A DNA stretch of 64,000 nucleotides from positions 372,001-436,000 of the forward strand of contig NZ_CP044067.1 of assembly GCF_008693385.1 (NCBI RefSeq), given 5' to 3'. The translations under genes were made by a program, and so were the position numbers. The notes under the pieces were generated by a model. The model worked only from the letters and a program-made list of their open reading frames with translations, was not told where the DNA came from and did no database searches. Source of the stretch: Cupriavidus pauculus (GTDB taxonomy: Bacteria; Pseudomonadota; Gammaproteobacteria; Burkholderiales; Burkholderiaceae). Of the stretch, positions 19,229 through 28,594 are shown piece after piece (position 1 is the stretch's first letter; every line of letters starts with the position of its first letter).

Positions 19229-20971
19229 CTAGTCCTCCGTATCCTCCACATCGCCGAAGTCCTGCACGATGATCGATAGCGTGATGCCCGGCGGCACTTT
19301 CACCACCTCGGTGAAGCTGCCTTTGACCGCGAGGCGCAGAATCGGCACGCTGGCATAGGGCTGGATCGCGGCCGGCAATGTCGTGACGTAGGTGCGGAAC
19401 ACCTGCAGGAACAGCGGATTGATCTTGTTGAGGTGGAAGCCCCCGTCGAAGCGCTCGGGGAAGCCATATCCCGCGGTGAATGGCGAGACCATCATGCCCG
19501 CCGCGGTGACGGAAAACTTGCGCCACTGATCGGCGAATCCGGAGCCCGGAACGGCCTCGCGGATGGCGGCATCGAGCACCGCGAGCGTATCGGGACTCGA
19601 CACGTTGTACAGCAGCGTCTTGTAGAAGCCGAGGCCGAGCTGGCGATTCAGGAATGCGCCGAAGGAGCCCGAGACCGAATAGCTCTCGCAGGTATTCGTG
19701 AACGGCGTCCAGTGGACGAGGCTGCAGTTGTAGGAGCCTTCGCGCCGCGCGACATAGTCCAGATACCGTACGTCGGCCAGCGGACTGTAGCCCGGCGTAA
19801 TGCCCTCGGCCGCGAAGTCCTCGATCATCATGGCGGTGCCCTCCTCCAGCCATGAGTCGTACATCGCCGGCCATCCGTGCAGCACGCCACGGCGATAGAA
19901 GTTCTGCATGTGCATCCCCTCGTGCGCAAGCGTCATCGTACTGTTCTGCACGCCCTGTGCGCCGCCAAGATACAGCGTCTCCGAATCCAGATAGAGCGAG
20001 ATCGAATCGTTCCCGTAGAGGTTCTCGGTAGCGGTGCGCTTGATGGCGTTGCGCGAGAAGAAATAGCCCACGTCGCCAAACGGCTCGCCATTGCGATCGA
20101 AGTTCAGGATGACGATATCGATCGGGCGTCCGTTGCCCGACAGCAGATTGGTGTAATTGTGGGGACCCCACAGCGGGCCGCCGACGGCAGTCAGGATGTC
20201 GTAGATGCGGCCGGCGGGTACGAACGCGTTCATCAGCGTGTCGGCCAGCGTCGTGCCGATCCGTGACGGCGCCCATTCGTCGGCCTCCACCCACAGGTTG
20301 ACCGTGGTGCCATCCGAGACCTGCGCCTGGCGCATCAGCGTGGCGGTACGCGCCGTGTTGTCGGAGTGATACCAGGTCCGCGAGTCGCCCACATGCCCGG
20401 GATCGACGGGCTGCACCGAGCGATACAAGCCCGGCTGCGCGGTGCGCTCGCCCGCGAAATCGACCCAGCCGCGGCGGTTGAACTCGCCGATGGCGTCATG
20501 CATCGAGCGCCCCACGATGCTGGCGGCGGACGCGTTGGCGACGGACGCGCCGTTGCGATCGAGTTGCCACGGTTGCCGCGTAGCGGTGAGCGAGATCGGC
20601 GGCATGGGCTGTGCCGTGCCCGTGGTATTGGCGAACACCAGCGTGACATCCTGGCCCGTGAGGCCGTCGATGCGGACCGGCACGTCGAGGGTGTCGTTCG
20701 TGTCGTTTACGTGCTGCCATACGCCGATGCCCGCACCCGCATAGGTATGCGCATCGAGCGCGGCGCAGTTGCTGCAGGCGGTGACGACGGTGGATGCCGC
20801 GTCCGGTTGCGGCGCGGGCGTGTTCGGCACTGCAGGCGCGGCGGTGCCCTGCTCCACCGTCTGCGTGCTCGCGGTCGGCTGCGCATCGTCGCCACCGCAG
20901 GCGGAGAGCATCAGCGCGAGCGCGAGTGCGGCGGCCGTGCGGGAAAGACAGGGAGAACTGTGGGGACGCAT
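19229..20971 (-). CDS. Lipoprotein metalloprotease, M30 (hyicolysin)-like
   Basis: 580 residues. Lipobox LSAC at about 21-24, then a Pro/Thr-rich linker and a beta-rich N-terminal region. The catalytic zone has LAHEGMH at 348-354 (HExxH variant) and WLEEGTAMMIED at 374-385, which supplies the third zinc-ligand Glu as in gluzincins. The family are secreted peptidases. A C-terminal roughly 80-residue beta segment (KGSFTEVVKVPPGITLSIIV) may be a domain for anchoring or substrate. It is co-directional with the large lipoprotein at 21048 (76-bp gap). Substrate unknown. Confidence 0.8.
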   Translation of the reverse strand: MRPHSSPCLSRTAAALALALMLSACGGDDAQPTASTQTVEQGTAAPAVPNTPAPQPDAASTVVTACSNCAALDAHTYAGAGIGVWQHVNDTNDTLDVPVRIDGLTGQDVTLVFANTTGTAQPMPPISLTATRQPWQLDRNGASVANASAASIVGRSMHDAIGEFNRRGWVDFAGERTAQPGLYRSVQPVDPGHVGDSRTWYHSDNTARTATLMRQAQVSDGTTVNLWVEADEWAPSRIGTTLADTLMNAFVPAGRIYDILTAVGGPLWGPHNYTNLLSGNGRPIDIVILNFDRNGEPFGDVGYFFSRNAIKRTATENLYGNDSISLYLDSETLYLGGAQGVQNSTMTLAHEGMHMQNFYRRGVLHGWPAMYDSWLEEGTAMMIEDFAAEGITPGYSPLADVRYLDYVARREGSYNCSLVHWTPFTNTCESYSVSGSFGAFLNRQLGLGFYKTLLYNVSSPDTLAVLDAAIREAVPGSGFADQWRKFSVTAAGMMVSPFTAGYGFPERFDGGFHLNKINPLFLQVFRTYVTTLPAAIQPYASVPILRLAVKGSFTEVVKVPPGITLSIIVQDFGDVEDTED

Positions 20972-21047
20972 AAGCTGGAGGGGGACGTGATGGCGGACCC
21001 GCTGCGATGTTCGGCGACGTGCGGCGGGTCCGGTCCTGCGGTGGGGA

Positions 21048-22763
21048 TTACTGAACGATCAGCACGGGGATATGCAGATCGCCATCGCGCACGGAAGGCG
21101 CCGCGCCCTTCGGCGTGGTGTTGATCTTGATGTACCCGAAGCTACCCACTGCGGCCGTCTTGGGCACGCGGATCGTCAGCGGCTGGTCGCCACTGCGCGA
21201 GCTGCCCTTGGAAGGCGACAGCGTGAGCCAGTCCGGCGCATCGGTGACCTGCCACTGCAGGCGATACGGCGTGCTAGTGTCGCCGGCCTTCACGTCGATC
21301 CTGAACGTCTCTTCCGGCTTCAGGCGAATCGGATTGTCGGCGTCCAGCGTCACGGGCCTGGTGCCACCCGCGCCATCGGACACCACGGCCCCGAACATCG
21401 GCGGCGAGTACGTCTCGGAGATGGCATTGGCCGTGCGGTAGCCAAACAGGTCCACGCCGACCGAGCTGGGCACGAACAGGCCCGGGTCCACGAAGAACCC
21501 GAAGTTGCCGGATAGCTCCGACACGTTCAGCGTCACGTCATCGGCCACGCTGGCGGACCCCGCCGGCACCTGGAAGACGACCCAGATGGGCGTGTCGACG
21601 TTGCGAATCGTCGTATCGGCGCCGCTGAACAGATCGCCACTGGAGAAGACGTGCCCGAGATCGGTCGCGTGATAGCGCGAGAAGGTGAGCACGTTGTCCT
21701 GATTGGAGGCAGCGATGCTGACGGACGGATACGAATACGACTGGGTGACATCGCTGCTTGCCGTGACGCCGCCCTTCTCGCCCGCGGTGGCGCTGACGCC
21801 CACCTTCCTGCTCGTGGTCGTATTGCGTGCCATCGTGACCGGCGCATAGTCGACGATCTCGCCTTTGATCGACTTGCCCGCGCGGGTGACGTTCAATTGC
21901 AGCTTCAACGTCGAGTCGTTGTTGTAATAACCGCAGGCAACCGTCGTGCAGGTCGCGGCCATGATCGGCGTGCTCGACCATTTGATCTTGGCGAGGTAGT
22001 AGTCCACCTGATTCACCGAGTTCAGACGGTACAGGCTCATATTGGCCGTCACGTTGCCGGCAGCGGCCTGCCCGTGATACCAGTGCTTGATGCCGTTGAC
22101 GGTGGTCGAGTACGTTTTCTGGCCCCGGCCGAGCAGGGTCCACGCATTCGCATCGGGCTCGACATTGCCGATCGCATCGAACATCGGCGCGGCGGAGGGC
22201 GACATCACGTTCTGCGCGACCTGCTGTCCCGGCGTGCGCAGCGGCGCGAGGCAGTTCTCGAGGCCCGCTTCCAACGCCGCGTCGTCACCCGAGATTTCGC
22301 AGGTGACCGGTGTGTAGTTGGCATCGGTCGACTTGGCCAGCACGAAGCGCGTGCGCGGTACCGACTCCGCTTCGGCGGGTGCCGAGGCCGGCAGCATGCT
22401 GATGATCAGATCGTCGCCCGTCGCCGGCGACTTCGCCTTGGTGGGGCTCAATTGCTGGAAGCCACCGTGCGCATCGCCGGCGGCCCACGGGTCGACGTCC
22501 TCGTCCGAGACGATCGCGTAACCGGCGATATAGCGCTTGGCCACATCGCATGCGTCGTAGCTTGCCGCGCTCACGGAATAGACCGGGTAACCGGTGACTT
22601 CCTGAATCTGGTCCATCCCCGTGCAGTTGGCCAGCTGATTGTTCGGCGTGGGCGCTGCCGCGGTGTTGCTGTTGTCGTCACCACCGCCGCAGCCGTTGAG
22701 TGTGGCAGCCATTGCCGCGAGCACTGCAGCGCGTGCCGTCCTTCTCCAATAGGTCTCGAACAT
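21048..22763 (-). CDS. Large lipoprotein of unknown function
   Basis: 571 residues. Lipobox LNGC at 22-25 followed by GGGDD. No family is recognised with confidence. The central part (about 270-370) is Ser/Thr/Gly-rich and beta-strand-like (RKVGVSATAGEKGGVTASSD, then SYSYPSVSIAAS), in a style reminiscent of stem regions of beta pore-forming proteins. The C-terminus (about 490-571) has an immunoglobulin/BACON-like pattern (WLTLSPSKGSSRSGDQ...). Several Cys pairs (CTTVACGYY) fit an oxidised, extracytoplasmic protein. It is probably co-transcribed with the M30-like protease gene. Confidence 0.6.
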   Translation of the reverse strand: MFETYWRRTARAAVLAAMAATLNGCGGGDDNSNTAAAPTPNNQLANCTGMDQIQEVTGYPVYSVSAASYDACDVAKRYIAGYAIVSDEDVDPWAAGDAHGGFQQLSPTKAKSPATGDDLIISMLPASAPAEAESVPRTRFVLAKSTDANYTPVTCEISGDDAALEAGLENCLAPLRTPGQQVAQNVMSPSAAPMFDAIGNVEPDANAWTLLGRGQKTYSTTVNGIKHWYHGQAAAGNVTANMSLYRLNSVNQVDYYLAKIKWSSTPIMAATCTTVACGYYNNDSTLKLQLNVTRAGKSIKGEIVDYAPVTMARNTTTSRKVGVSATAGEKGGVTASSDVTQSYSYPSVSIAASNQDNVLTFSRYHATDLGHVFSSGDLFSGADTTIRNVDTPIWVVFQVPAGSASVADDVTLNVSELSGNFGFFVDPGLFVPSSVGVDLFGYRTANAISETYSPPMFGAVVSDGAGGTRPVTLDADNPIRLKPEETFRIDVKAGDTSTPYRLQWQVTDAPDWLTLSPSKGSSRSGDQPLTIRVPKTAAVGSFGYIKINTTPKGAAPSVRDGDLHIPVLIVQ

Positions 22764-22960
22764 CGACTTCCCTTCTTCGTTGGTTTTCTATGCGAATACC
22801 TAACGGTCGTGACGTTTGGCACTTTAGTTAAAAGTGTGCTTTTTGAAAAATCTATACACAGTGCGTCGTGCCGTGCAAATTCTGGAACGGCAGTGCCATT
22901 GCTCAAGGCCCTTATGCGCGCGCCGATAGACGACATGAGACCTCTCTGGGAAAACCATTC

Positions 22961-24238
22961 ATGCAGTCCGCACGTAACCGCTTCATGCTTGTCGCAGGCG
23001 TTGTCGCCCTCGCCTACTTGTTCGTTGGCGCGCTCTCTGCTGCAATGGCCGCGAGCGATACGCAAGCCATTGCCGTGTGGCTGGCATCGGGCGTGAGCTT
23101 CGGCGCCATGCTCGCGAGTTCGGCGAGCCATCGCACTGCCGTCGTAACCGGTACGGCGGTGGCAACCGTGCTCTGGGGTGCGATCGGGCATGCATTGCCG
23201 TGGAACGCGGCCATTGCATTCGGCCTGATTGAAGCGGGCAGCATCGTGCTGGGCACATGGGTGGCATCGCGCGCGAACGTCGATCGGCCGCTACAGCAAG
23301 TGACGCTGCTCGTGCTTGGCGCATGCGTGACAGGTATCAGCGGCGCCACGCTCGCCAATGAGCTCTGGCGATGGCAGTACCCCGAACAACTCGTGTCGTC
23401 GAACGAGTGGCGCGCGTGGGCGTTCTCCACGATTGTCGGCATTCTGCTCGTGGCACCGGTTATCGGCGCATTCAAGGGTTTCGCGATCAAGCGTTCGGGC
23501 GGCATGCCCATGAAACAGTTCGGCGCGGGTGCCGCGATGTTTGCGCTGTTCCTTGTCACGACGCTGATCGTGTTCAATCGCGGCGTGGATGCGCGGTTCG
23601 GCGAGATCGCGCCGACGCTCGCCTATCTGCCGATGCCGTTCCTGCTGCTGGCGTCGATGTTCTGGGGCCCGCGCGGCGGCTCGCTTGCCACGCTGGTGGG
23701 CGCGGTGCTGATCATCGGCCTCACGGCCCGAGGGGGCGGCCCGTTTGCGGTCAGCGAGGCGTTCGCGGGCGAAGCGGTGATCGAGGTACAGGCCTACGTT
23801 TGCGTGTGGGCGGTGCTGCTGCTCGCCGGCCGTGCCCTCAACGAGGCACGGCGCATGGCGTTGATCGATGCGCGCGAGTGGCAGTTGCGCTACGAGCGCA
23901 CGCTGCTGGCCACGGGCATGGCGAGCGTGGAGTTCGATCCCGTTACGGGTGCCGCGGTCTGGGGCGAGTCCGCAGAGGCCGTGCTGGGCAAGGATGCCGT
24001 GCAACTCCGCAATATTCGCGACTGGCTGGATCGGGTCGTCATGCGCGACCGGCCGCTTGCGCAGGCGGGATGGGATGCGGTGGCGAGCGGTCGGCACGAC
24101 GGCAGCGCCGGCACCTGCGACATTCGCCTCGACGGGCGTGAACTGCATGTGCACACGCGATTCGCATCGGTACATGGACCCGATGGTGCCGTCGAGCGCG
24201 TGGTCTGCCTGATCCGTGCGGAAGCGCATCATGCGTGA
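22961..24238 (+). CDS. MASE1 membrane sensor with PAS-like domain, no output domain
   Basis: 425 residues. About eight membrane segments (residues 5-300) match the MASE1 integral-membrane sensor, with marks such as AVWLASGVSFGAMLAS, GFGLIEAGS-type helix ends and LAYLPMPFLLLASMFWGPRG. After a helical linker a PAS-like domain follows (WQLRYERTLLATGMASVEFD... about 310-420). No histidine kinase, GGDEF or EAL domain follows, which is unusual for MASE1 proteins. Its stop overlaps the start of the hydrolase gene by 8 bases, indicating translational coupling. ATG 22961 has GGGAAAA upstream. Confidence 0.8.
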   Translation: MQSARNRFMLVAGVVALAYLFVGALSAAMAASDTQAIAVWLASGVSFGAMLASSASHRTAVVTGTAVATVLWGAIGHALPWNAAIAFGLIEAGSIVLGTWVASRANVDRPLQQVTLLVLGACVTGISGATLANELWRWQYPEQLVSSNEWRAWAFSTIVGILLVAPVIGAFKGFAIKRSGGMPMKQFGAGAAMFALFLVTTLIVFNRGVDARFGEIAPTLAYLPMPFLLLASMFWGPRGGSLATLVGAVLIIGLTARGGGPFAVSEAFAGEAVIEVQAYVCVWAVLLLAGRALNEARRMALIDAREWQLRYERTLLATGMASVEFDPVTGAAVWGESAEAVLGKDAVQLRNIRDWLDRVVMRDRPLAQAGWDAVASGRHDGSAGTCDIRLDGRELHVHTRFASVHGPDGAVERVVCLIRAEAHHA

Positions 24239-25427
24239 GCCAGGCGTATTTCTGATTCACGGCCTGGGCGGCACGCAGTTCGATCTCGGCTCGATGCACA
24301 AGCGGCTCAAGAACGCGGGCTTCGTCACGCACTCGCTGACGCTGCCGGGCCACGGCACGAAGCCTGAAGACCTGCTGAACGTCAGCGCGGAAGACTGGCT
24401 CGACGCCGTCCGCGAGAAATATCGCGAAGCTGCGGCCCAGCACGATGTGCTGCATGTGATGGGCATGTGCATGGGCGCGCTGCTGGCCGTAGAAACGGTC
24501 AAGCGCGAGCGGCATGCCAAGGGCAAGCTCGTGGCGCTGGCGCCACCGATCTTTATCGATGGCTGGGCCACGCCGTGGTACAGCTCCGCCCGTTCGCTGC
24601 TCTATCGCGTGCCGGGCGTGGCCGCGCGCATGAAGGTCGTGGAGGACGAACCCTACGGCATCAAGAACGAACAGCTTCGTGGCATCATCAAGGCCAAGTT
24701 CAAGCGCGGCGAGAACTTCCATTACCGCTGGGTGCCATTGGCCTGTATTCGTGAAGTAGACCGCCTGCGCGCCATGGTCATGGCCGACCTCGATCAGATC
24801 GTGTCCCCGACGCTCGTGGTGCACGCGCGCGAAGACGAACTGACGAGCCTTCGCTCCGCGAGTTATCTCGTGGAACGCATCGGAGGCCGCGCCCGCGCGG
24901 GCCTTGCGCGTATGGTCGTGCTCGAGGACAGCTATCACATGATCTGCGTGGACAACGACCGCGAGATCGTCGCGCGCAACGTGGTGGAGTTCTTCGATGC
25001 CAACGCGGCGGCTTCGCTGGGCATGGGACTCGTGGATGCGGCCATGGCACCCGCCGATATCGAGCGCTTGCTCGATACGGTGCGGCAGTTGCTGGATGCC
25101 GGCGACTTCGCGGGCCTGTATGCCGCGGGCATTCCCGACTTTACGTGGCTGCAGCCGGGCGTCAATCGCACGTCGGGCGTCTATCGGGGAGTCAAGGGCC
25201 TGGCGAAGCTCAAGGGCTGGGCCATGGGGCAGACGCCCCTGCATTTCGGTGCATTCGGCAAGCCGAGCCTCAATGGCGGCGTTGTCGTGCTGCCTGCGTC
25301 GTTGATGAGCGGAAACGGGCTGGCGTCGCCCGGGGTGCTGGCATTGTCGCTGCGCAGCGGCAAGCTGCTCGAGGCGCGATGGTTTCCGGACGATGTGGAT
25401 CTGGAGGATCGATACTTTGGCGTTTGA
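24231..25427 (+). CDS. Alpha/beta hydrolase with Cys nucleophile fused to a SnoaL/NTF2-like domain
   Basis: 398 residues. The hydrolase part (1-260) has the oxyanion-hole HGLGG at 10-14, the nucleophile elbow GMCMG at 78-82 with Cys80 in place of Ser, the acid Asp202 in HAREDELTS and His236 in EDSYHMICVDND. A Cys in the elbow is known in dienelactone hydrolases and PHA synthases, but it is unusual for carboxylesterase-like members. The C-terminal 120 residues (WLQPGVNRTSGVYRGVKGLA...) look like an NTF2/SnoaL-like domain. It overlaps the MASE1 gene by 8 bases, suggesting a functional link between sensor and enzyme. Confidence 0.8.
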   Translation: MREPGVFLIHGLGGTQFDLGSMHKRLKNAGFVTHSLTLPGHGTKPEDLLNVSAEDWLDAVREKYREAAAQHDVLHVMGMCMGALLAVETVKRERHAKGKLVALAPPIFIDGWATPWYSSARSLLYRVPGVAARMKVVEDEPYGIKNEQLRGIIKAKFKRGENFHYRWVPLACIREVDRLRAMVMADLDQIVSPTLVVHAREDELTSLRSASYLVERIGGRARAGLARMVVLEDSYHMICVDNDREIVARNVVEFFDANAAASLGMGLVDAAMAPADIERLLDTVRQLLDAGDFAGLYAAGIPDFTWLQPGVNRTSGVYRGVKGLAKLKGWAMGQTPLHFGAFGKPSLNGGVVVLPASLMSGNGLASPGVLALSLRSGKLLEARWFPDDVDLEDRYFGV

Positions 25428-25485
25428 ACTGTAGCGTTTGAAGCTCGGCCCATGAACCTCGGCGTATCGACCGCCGTTTGCGATC

Positions 25486-25529
25486 CCGGGAGCCGGCTTC
25501 AGGAAACATTTCCAGAAGCCGGCTCCCGG
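25486..25529. terminator. Bidirectional hairpin terminator between convergent genes
   Basis: A perfect 15-bp stem CCGGGAGCCGGCTTC / GAAGCCGGCTCCCGG with a 14-base loop lies between the 3' ends of the hydrolase gene and the lipoprotein gene. There is no T tract, but the position and stability fit a terminator for both. Confidence 0.7.
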
Positions 25530-25533
25530 ACGA

Positions 25534-26853
25534 TCAGTCGAACACGACCACTTCGCCGTTGCTCAGGCCCATGCTCAGGATGCCGTCGTTGGTCACGACC
25601 GCGGTCATGATGCCGTTGGCGCCGAAGCTCGCGATATCGAAGTCGGTCGCCACCCAGCGCGCATCCTTCGACTCGAACTGGTAGATCTGCGCCGACTCCG
25701 TGATGCCGAACACGGTCCTGAGGTCGGCACTCGCGATGACGCGCGTGATATCGGGCCGCGCGGCGGACAGGTTCGTCGTCGAACCATTGGCCAGGTCGTG
25801 GAGGAAGTACTCCGCGACATCGCCCCGCGTGGCGCCGATCAGCACCCTGGGATCCTTGCCGTTCATGCTGCCGAACACAACCGAAATACCTTCATCGCCG
25901 GCAATATTCACCGGCACCTCGCGCCATATGCCATCGCGATACGCCGCGACGCGGTTGTTGTTCATCGTAGCGACGATATAGAGGTCCTTGTTCGGCCCGA
26001 ACCCATAACGCCTGTCCACCACGTCGGTCGCTCCAAGCGCGCCCACGTTCAGGCCGGATGGCACCCATTTGCCATCGATCCGGCGATAGAAGTCGTTCCT
26101 GACGTCGTCGAAGACCACGACCTCGTTGGCGGTACCGCCGACGCTGAAGCCGTCGCCGCCCGGCAGGATGCCGTGGGAGATATCGAGTCCTGCCGTGATA
26201 TCGCGGGCCGCGCCCGTGGCGTCGAACTGGATCATGCCGTGGTCGGCGTTCAGCACGTAGAAGCTGCCGTCGTCGGCGATCATGCTCAGCGTAAGCTCGC
26301 TGGGGTCCGCGGTGCCCGCATCGACCTTCATCGTGCGCCACTTCCTTTCGTCCAGACGGTATTCGCAGATGGTGCCCGCATCGTTGAGCAGCGCGATGGC
26401 ATTCGATCTGGCATCGAACGAGGTATCGATGACATCGGTGTTCGCGGTGTCCATGCAGGACGCAAGGTTCAGATCGGACCAGCCTGCGCCGTCGAAGAAC
26501 AGAATGCGATCGCTCGTCGTGGCCGCCCATGCGGAACGGCCATCGGGGCGCACGACAAACGACAGCAGGTCCTCCACGGCACCGACGAGGCTGGAAGGCG
26601 GTGTCACGTCCACCCAGTTGCTGCCCGTCCAGAACGCAATGGCGCGATTGCCGCCGAGCAGAAATAGCTGCTTGCCGCTTTCCAGTCCCGCGTTGAGGGA
26701 AATGGCATCGATCGAATTTCTGGCTTCATGGGAAGCGTCGGCGACGACGAGCGGCGACGCGGTCTTGCCCCAATCGCCGGCGGACTTGCCGTCATCGCCG
26801 GAAGAACATGCCGTCACGACTGCCGCAGCCACGATAGTGAGATATTTTTTCAT
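25534..26853 (-). CDS. Lipoprotein, beta-propeller-like, unknown function
   Basis: 439 residues. Lipobox VVTAC at about 12-16 followed by SSGDD. The remainder alternates short beta-strands with W/F-containing blades, for example GGNRAIAFWTGSNWVDVTPP, DRILFFDGAGWSDLNLA and YRRIDGKWVPSGLNV. This suggests a propeller of six or seven blades, but no named family is recognised. It lies 21 bp downstream of the phospholipase D-like gene on the same strand, so it may be an accessory or immunity-type partner of that secreted enzyme (inference). Confidence 0.6.
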   Translation of the reverse strand: MKKYLTIVAAAVVTACSSGDDGKSAGDWGKTASPLVVADASHEARNSIDAISLNAGLESGKQLFLLGGNRAIAFWTGSNWVDVTPPSSLVGAVEDLLSFVVRPDGRSAWAATTSDRILFFDGAGWSDLNLASCMDTANTDVIDTSFDARSNAIALLNDAGTICEYRLDERKWRTMKVDAGTADPSELTLSMIADDGSFYVLNADHGMIQFDATGAARDITAGLDISHGILPGGDGFSVGGTANEVVVFDDVRNDFYRRIDGKWVPSGLNVGALGATDVVDRRYGFGPNKDLYIVATMNNNRVAAYRDGIWREVPVNIAGDEGISVVFGSMNGKDPRVLIGATRGDVAEYFLHDLANGSTTNLSAARPDITRVIASADLRTVFGITESAQIYQFESKDARWVATDFDIASFGANGIMTAVVTNDGILSMGLSNGEVVVFD

Positions 26854-26874
26854 GATGGATGTGGGCGGTTCCGG

Positions 26875-28533
26875 TTACCTGGCGTTGTTCCAGTTGTATT
26901 GCCAGAACTCCTCGTCGAAGCGGCTGGCAAAACGTTGCGAATCCACGATGACGCCGTACTCCGCGTGAGACTGGTCATAGGTGTTGTGCGAGCCCACATA
27001 CACGAGCCTGCCGTCCACCTGGCCGGTTGCCTTGTTCAGGCTATCCACCATCACGACCTTCGAATGGTTGGGGAAATGCGGGAAACTGGCGGCGTCGGCC
27101 GTGGCCGCCGCCTTGTTCCAGTTCGTCCGGATCTCCAGCACCCTGGTGTCGTCGATCAGGCCGCGCTGGCATCCGCCGAACGTCACGAGATAACCCTTCA
27201 GCTCGCTGATGGACGCGTACGCGGGATAGGTCACCTCTCGTCCCAGCGGCGGACTGTACGGATACGCGCCTGGATGGCCCTTTTCTCCGGACGTCATGAC
27301 CTGCACCTTGACCCCGCGCGCCATGGCGCCGCACAGCGCCATCAGGATCTTGCGCGGGAACGGCACCACATCGCGATAGCCGGGCGTGTTGGCATCGAGC
27401 GCGCTCAGCGCGTTGTTGTACAGCGATTGCTGGGAGATGCGCACGTACGAGTTTGCGCGCTGGATCATGCTGACCTGCGCCACGTCGGAGGCATCCTGCT
27501 GCCAGTCCGCAACATCGCCCAGGCGTCCGAGGGAGATGGCATAGTCCGCGGACGGGTCGTCCTGCTGGGTATGGTTGCTGACGAAATCGAAGGTTCTCGC
27601 GAGCTTGTCGGGACATCCGGTCTCATAGACGTTGCCGTTCTGAAAGCGCTGGAGGTCCCACGAGGGCCTGCCGCCACGCGTCCACAGCGCGGTCGCCGCC
27701 CACAGGACGCTCTTCTCGGCGTCCTTGGCCTGCTTGCAGACGAGGTCCCACTGATTGTCGAGGAACTTGCTGGCGGGCACGCCGAGACCCGCGCCGCGAT
27801 AACCCAGCGACATATCGTTCACCGGGTTGACGTCGCTCACATAACCTCGGGACTTGAAGTCGCCGTCGAGAAAATTGACACCGCCGATGATCACGCTGTC
27901 GCCATCCACGGAGAGGATCTTCGCGTGGTTCCACGAGCGGCCGAGATAGCCCGAGCGATACATGCCCACGTACACCTTCATCGGCGACGAGGCCGGAATG
28001 CCTTGCGTGATGTACTTGAGCGTATCGGCCGCGGACTTCGGCGAGTTCTGGACGCGAAAGTTGAGCAACTCCGGTACCGAGCCGAACATCACGCGTACGG
28101 TAATCGGCTTGTTCTTCCTTGCCAGCGCTGTCAGCGCGGCGCGGATATTGTCCAGCATCACGCCGTCCTGCGAGTCGAGGCTCGCGATGTCGACGTAGCC
28201 CTCGGCGGACTGGATCAGCTGGTTGTACTGGCGGACAAAGTTCATCCCCGGCTGGGTCAGCAGGAGCTTTTCATCCTGGCAGGGTTCCACCACCTTCGAA
28301 CAATCGGCGACGGTGGGCTGTGCCGTTCTGAAAAACGGCACTTGATAGATCCCGATGGCATCCGTACTGGCAAGCTTGTTGACGCTCCACACGCTTCGCT
28401 TCGCGGAGAACTGGCTGCCTTGCAGATCGGAGATGATGCCTTGTCCCACCGTCGACGCTGACGCGTGGAACGCCGCATGTCCCAGCAGGACACCGGTGAT
28501 CGTGACGACACCGGTCACGCAATTCATCTTCAC
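26875..28533 (-). CDS. Secreted phospholipase D-superfamily enzyme
   Basis: 552 residues with an N-terminal signal peptide (core VTITGVLLGHAAFHASAS). Two HKD-type motifs are visible: His203-x-Lys205 with Asp210/212 (WNHAKILSVDGD) followed by GGVNF, and His490-x-Lys492 with Asp497 (HSKVVMVD) followed by GSHN. The family hydrolyses or transfers phosphodiester bonds of phospholipids or nucleic acids. The GTG start at 28533 has TAAGGAG 6 bases upstream. A TAGACC/GGTCTA palindrome sits directly before the ribosome site. It probably forms an operon with the lipoprotein gene downstream. Confidence 0.82.
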   Translation of the reverse strand: MKMNCVTGVVTITGVLLGHAAFHASASTVGQGIISDLQGSQFSAKRSVWSVNKLASTDAIGIYQVPFFRTAQPTVADCSKVVEPCQDEKLLLTQPGMNFVRQYNQLIQSAEGYVDIASLDSQDGVMLDNIRAALTALARKNKPITVRVMFGSVPELLNFRVQNSPKSAADTLKYITQGIPASSPMKVYVGMYRSGYLGRSWNHAKILSVDGDSVIIGGVNFLDGDFKSRGYVSDVNPVNDMSLGYRGAGLGVPASKFLDNQWDLVCKQAKDAEKSVLWAATALWTRGGRPSWDLQRFQNGNVYETGCPDKLARTFDFVSNHTQQDDPSADYAISLGRLGDVADWQQDASDVAQVSMIQRANSYVRISQQSLYNNALSALDANTPGYRDVVPFPRKILMALCGAMARGVKVQVMTSGEKGHPGAYPYSPPLGREVTYPAYASISELKGYLVTFGGCQRGLIDDTRVLEIRTNWNKAAATADAASFPHFPNHSKVVMVDSLNKATGQVDGRLVYVGSHNTYDQSHAEYGVIVDSQRFASRFDEEFWQYNWNNAR

Positions 28534-28545
28534 GAGCGACTCCTT

Positions 28546-28563
28546 ATAGACCTTTTGGTCTAT
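28546..28563. promoter_or_regulatory. ATAGACC-N4-GGTCTAT palindrome before the PLD gene
   Basis: A perfect 7-bp inverted repeat with a TTTT/AAAA centre lies just upstream of the ribosome binding site of the PLD-like gene. TAGACC/GGTCTA half-sites are typical of TetR-family operators such as the NemR box. A repressor bound here would block transcription. No TetR gene is in this window. Confidence 0.5.
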
Positions 28564-28594
28564 CGGATATCGGCGTGCCTGCTAGATGCTGAAG

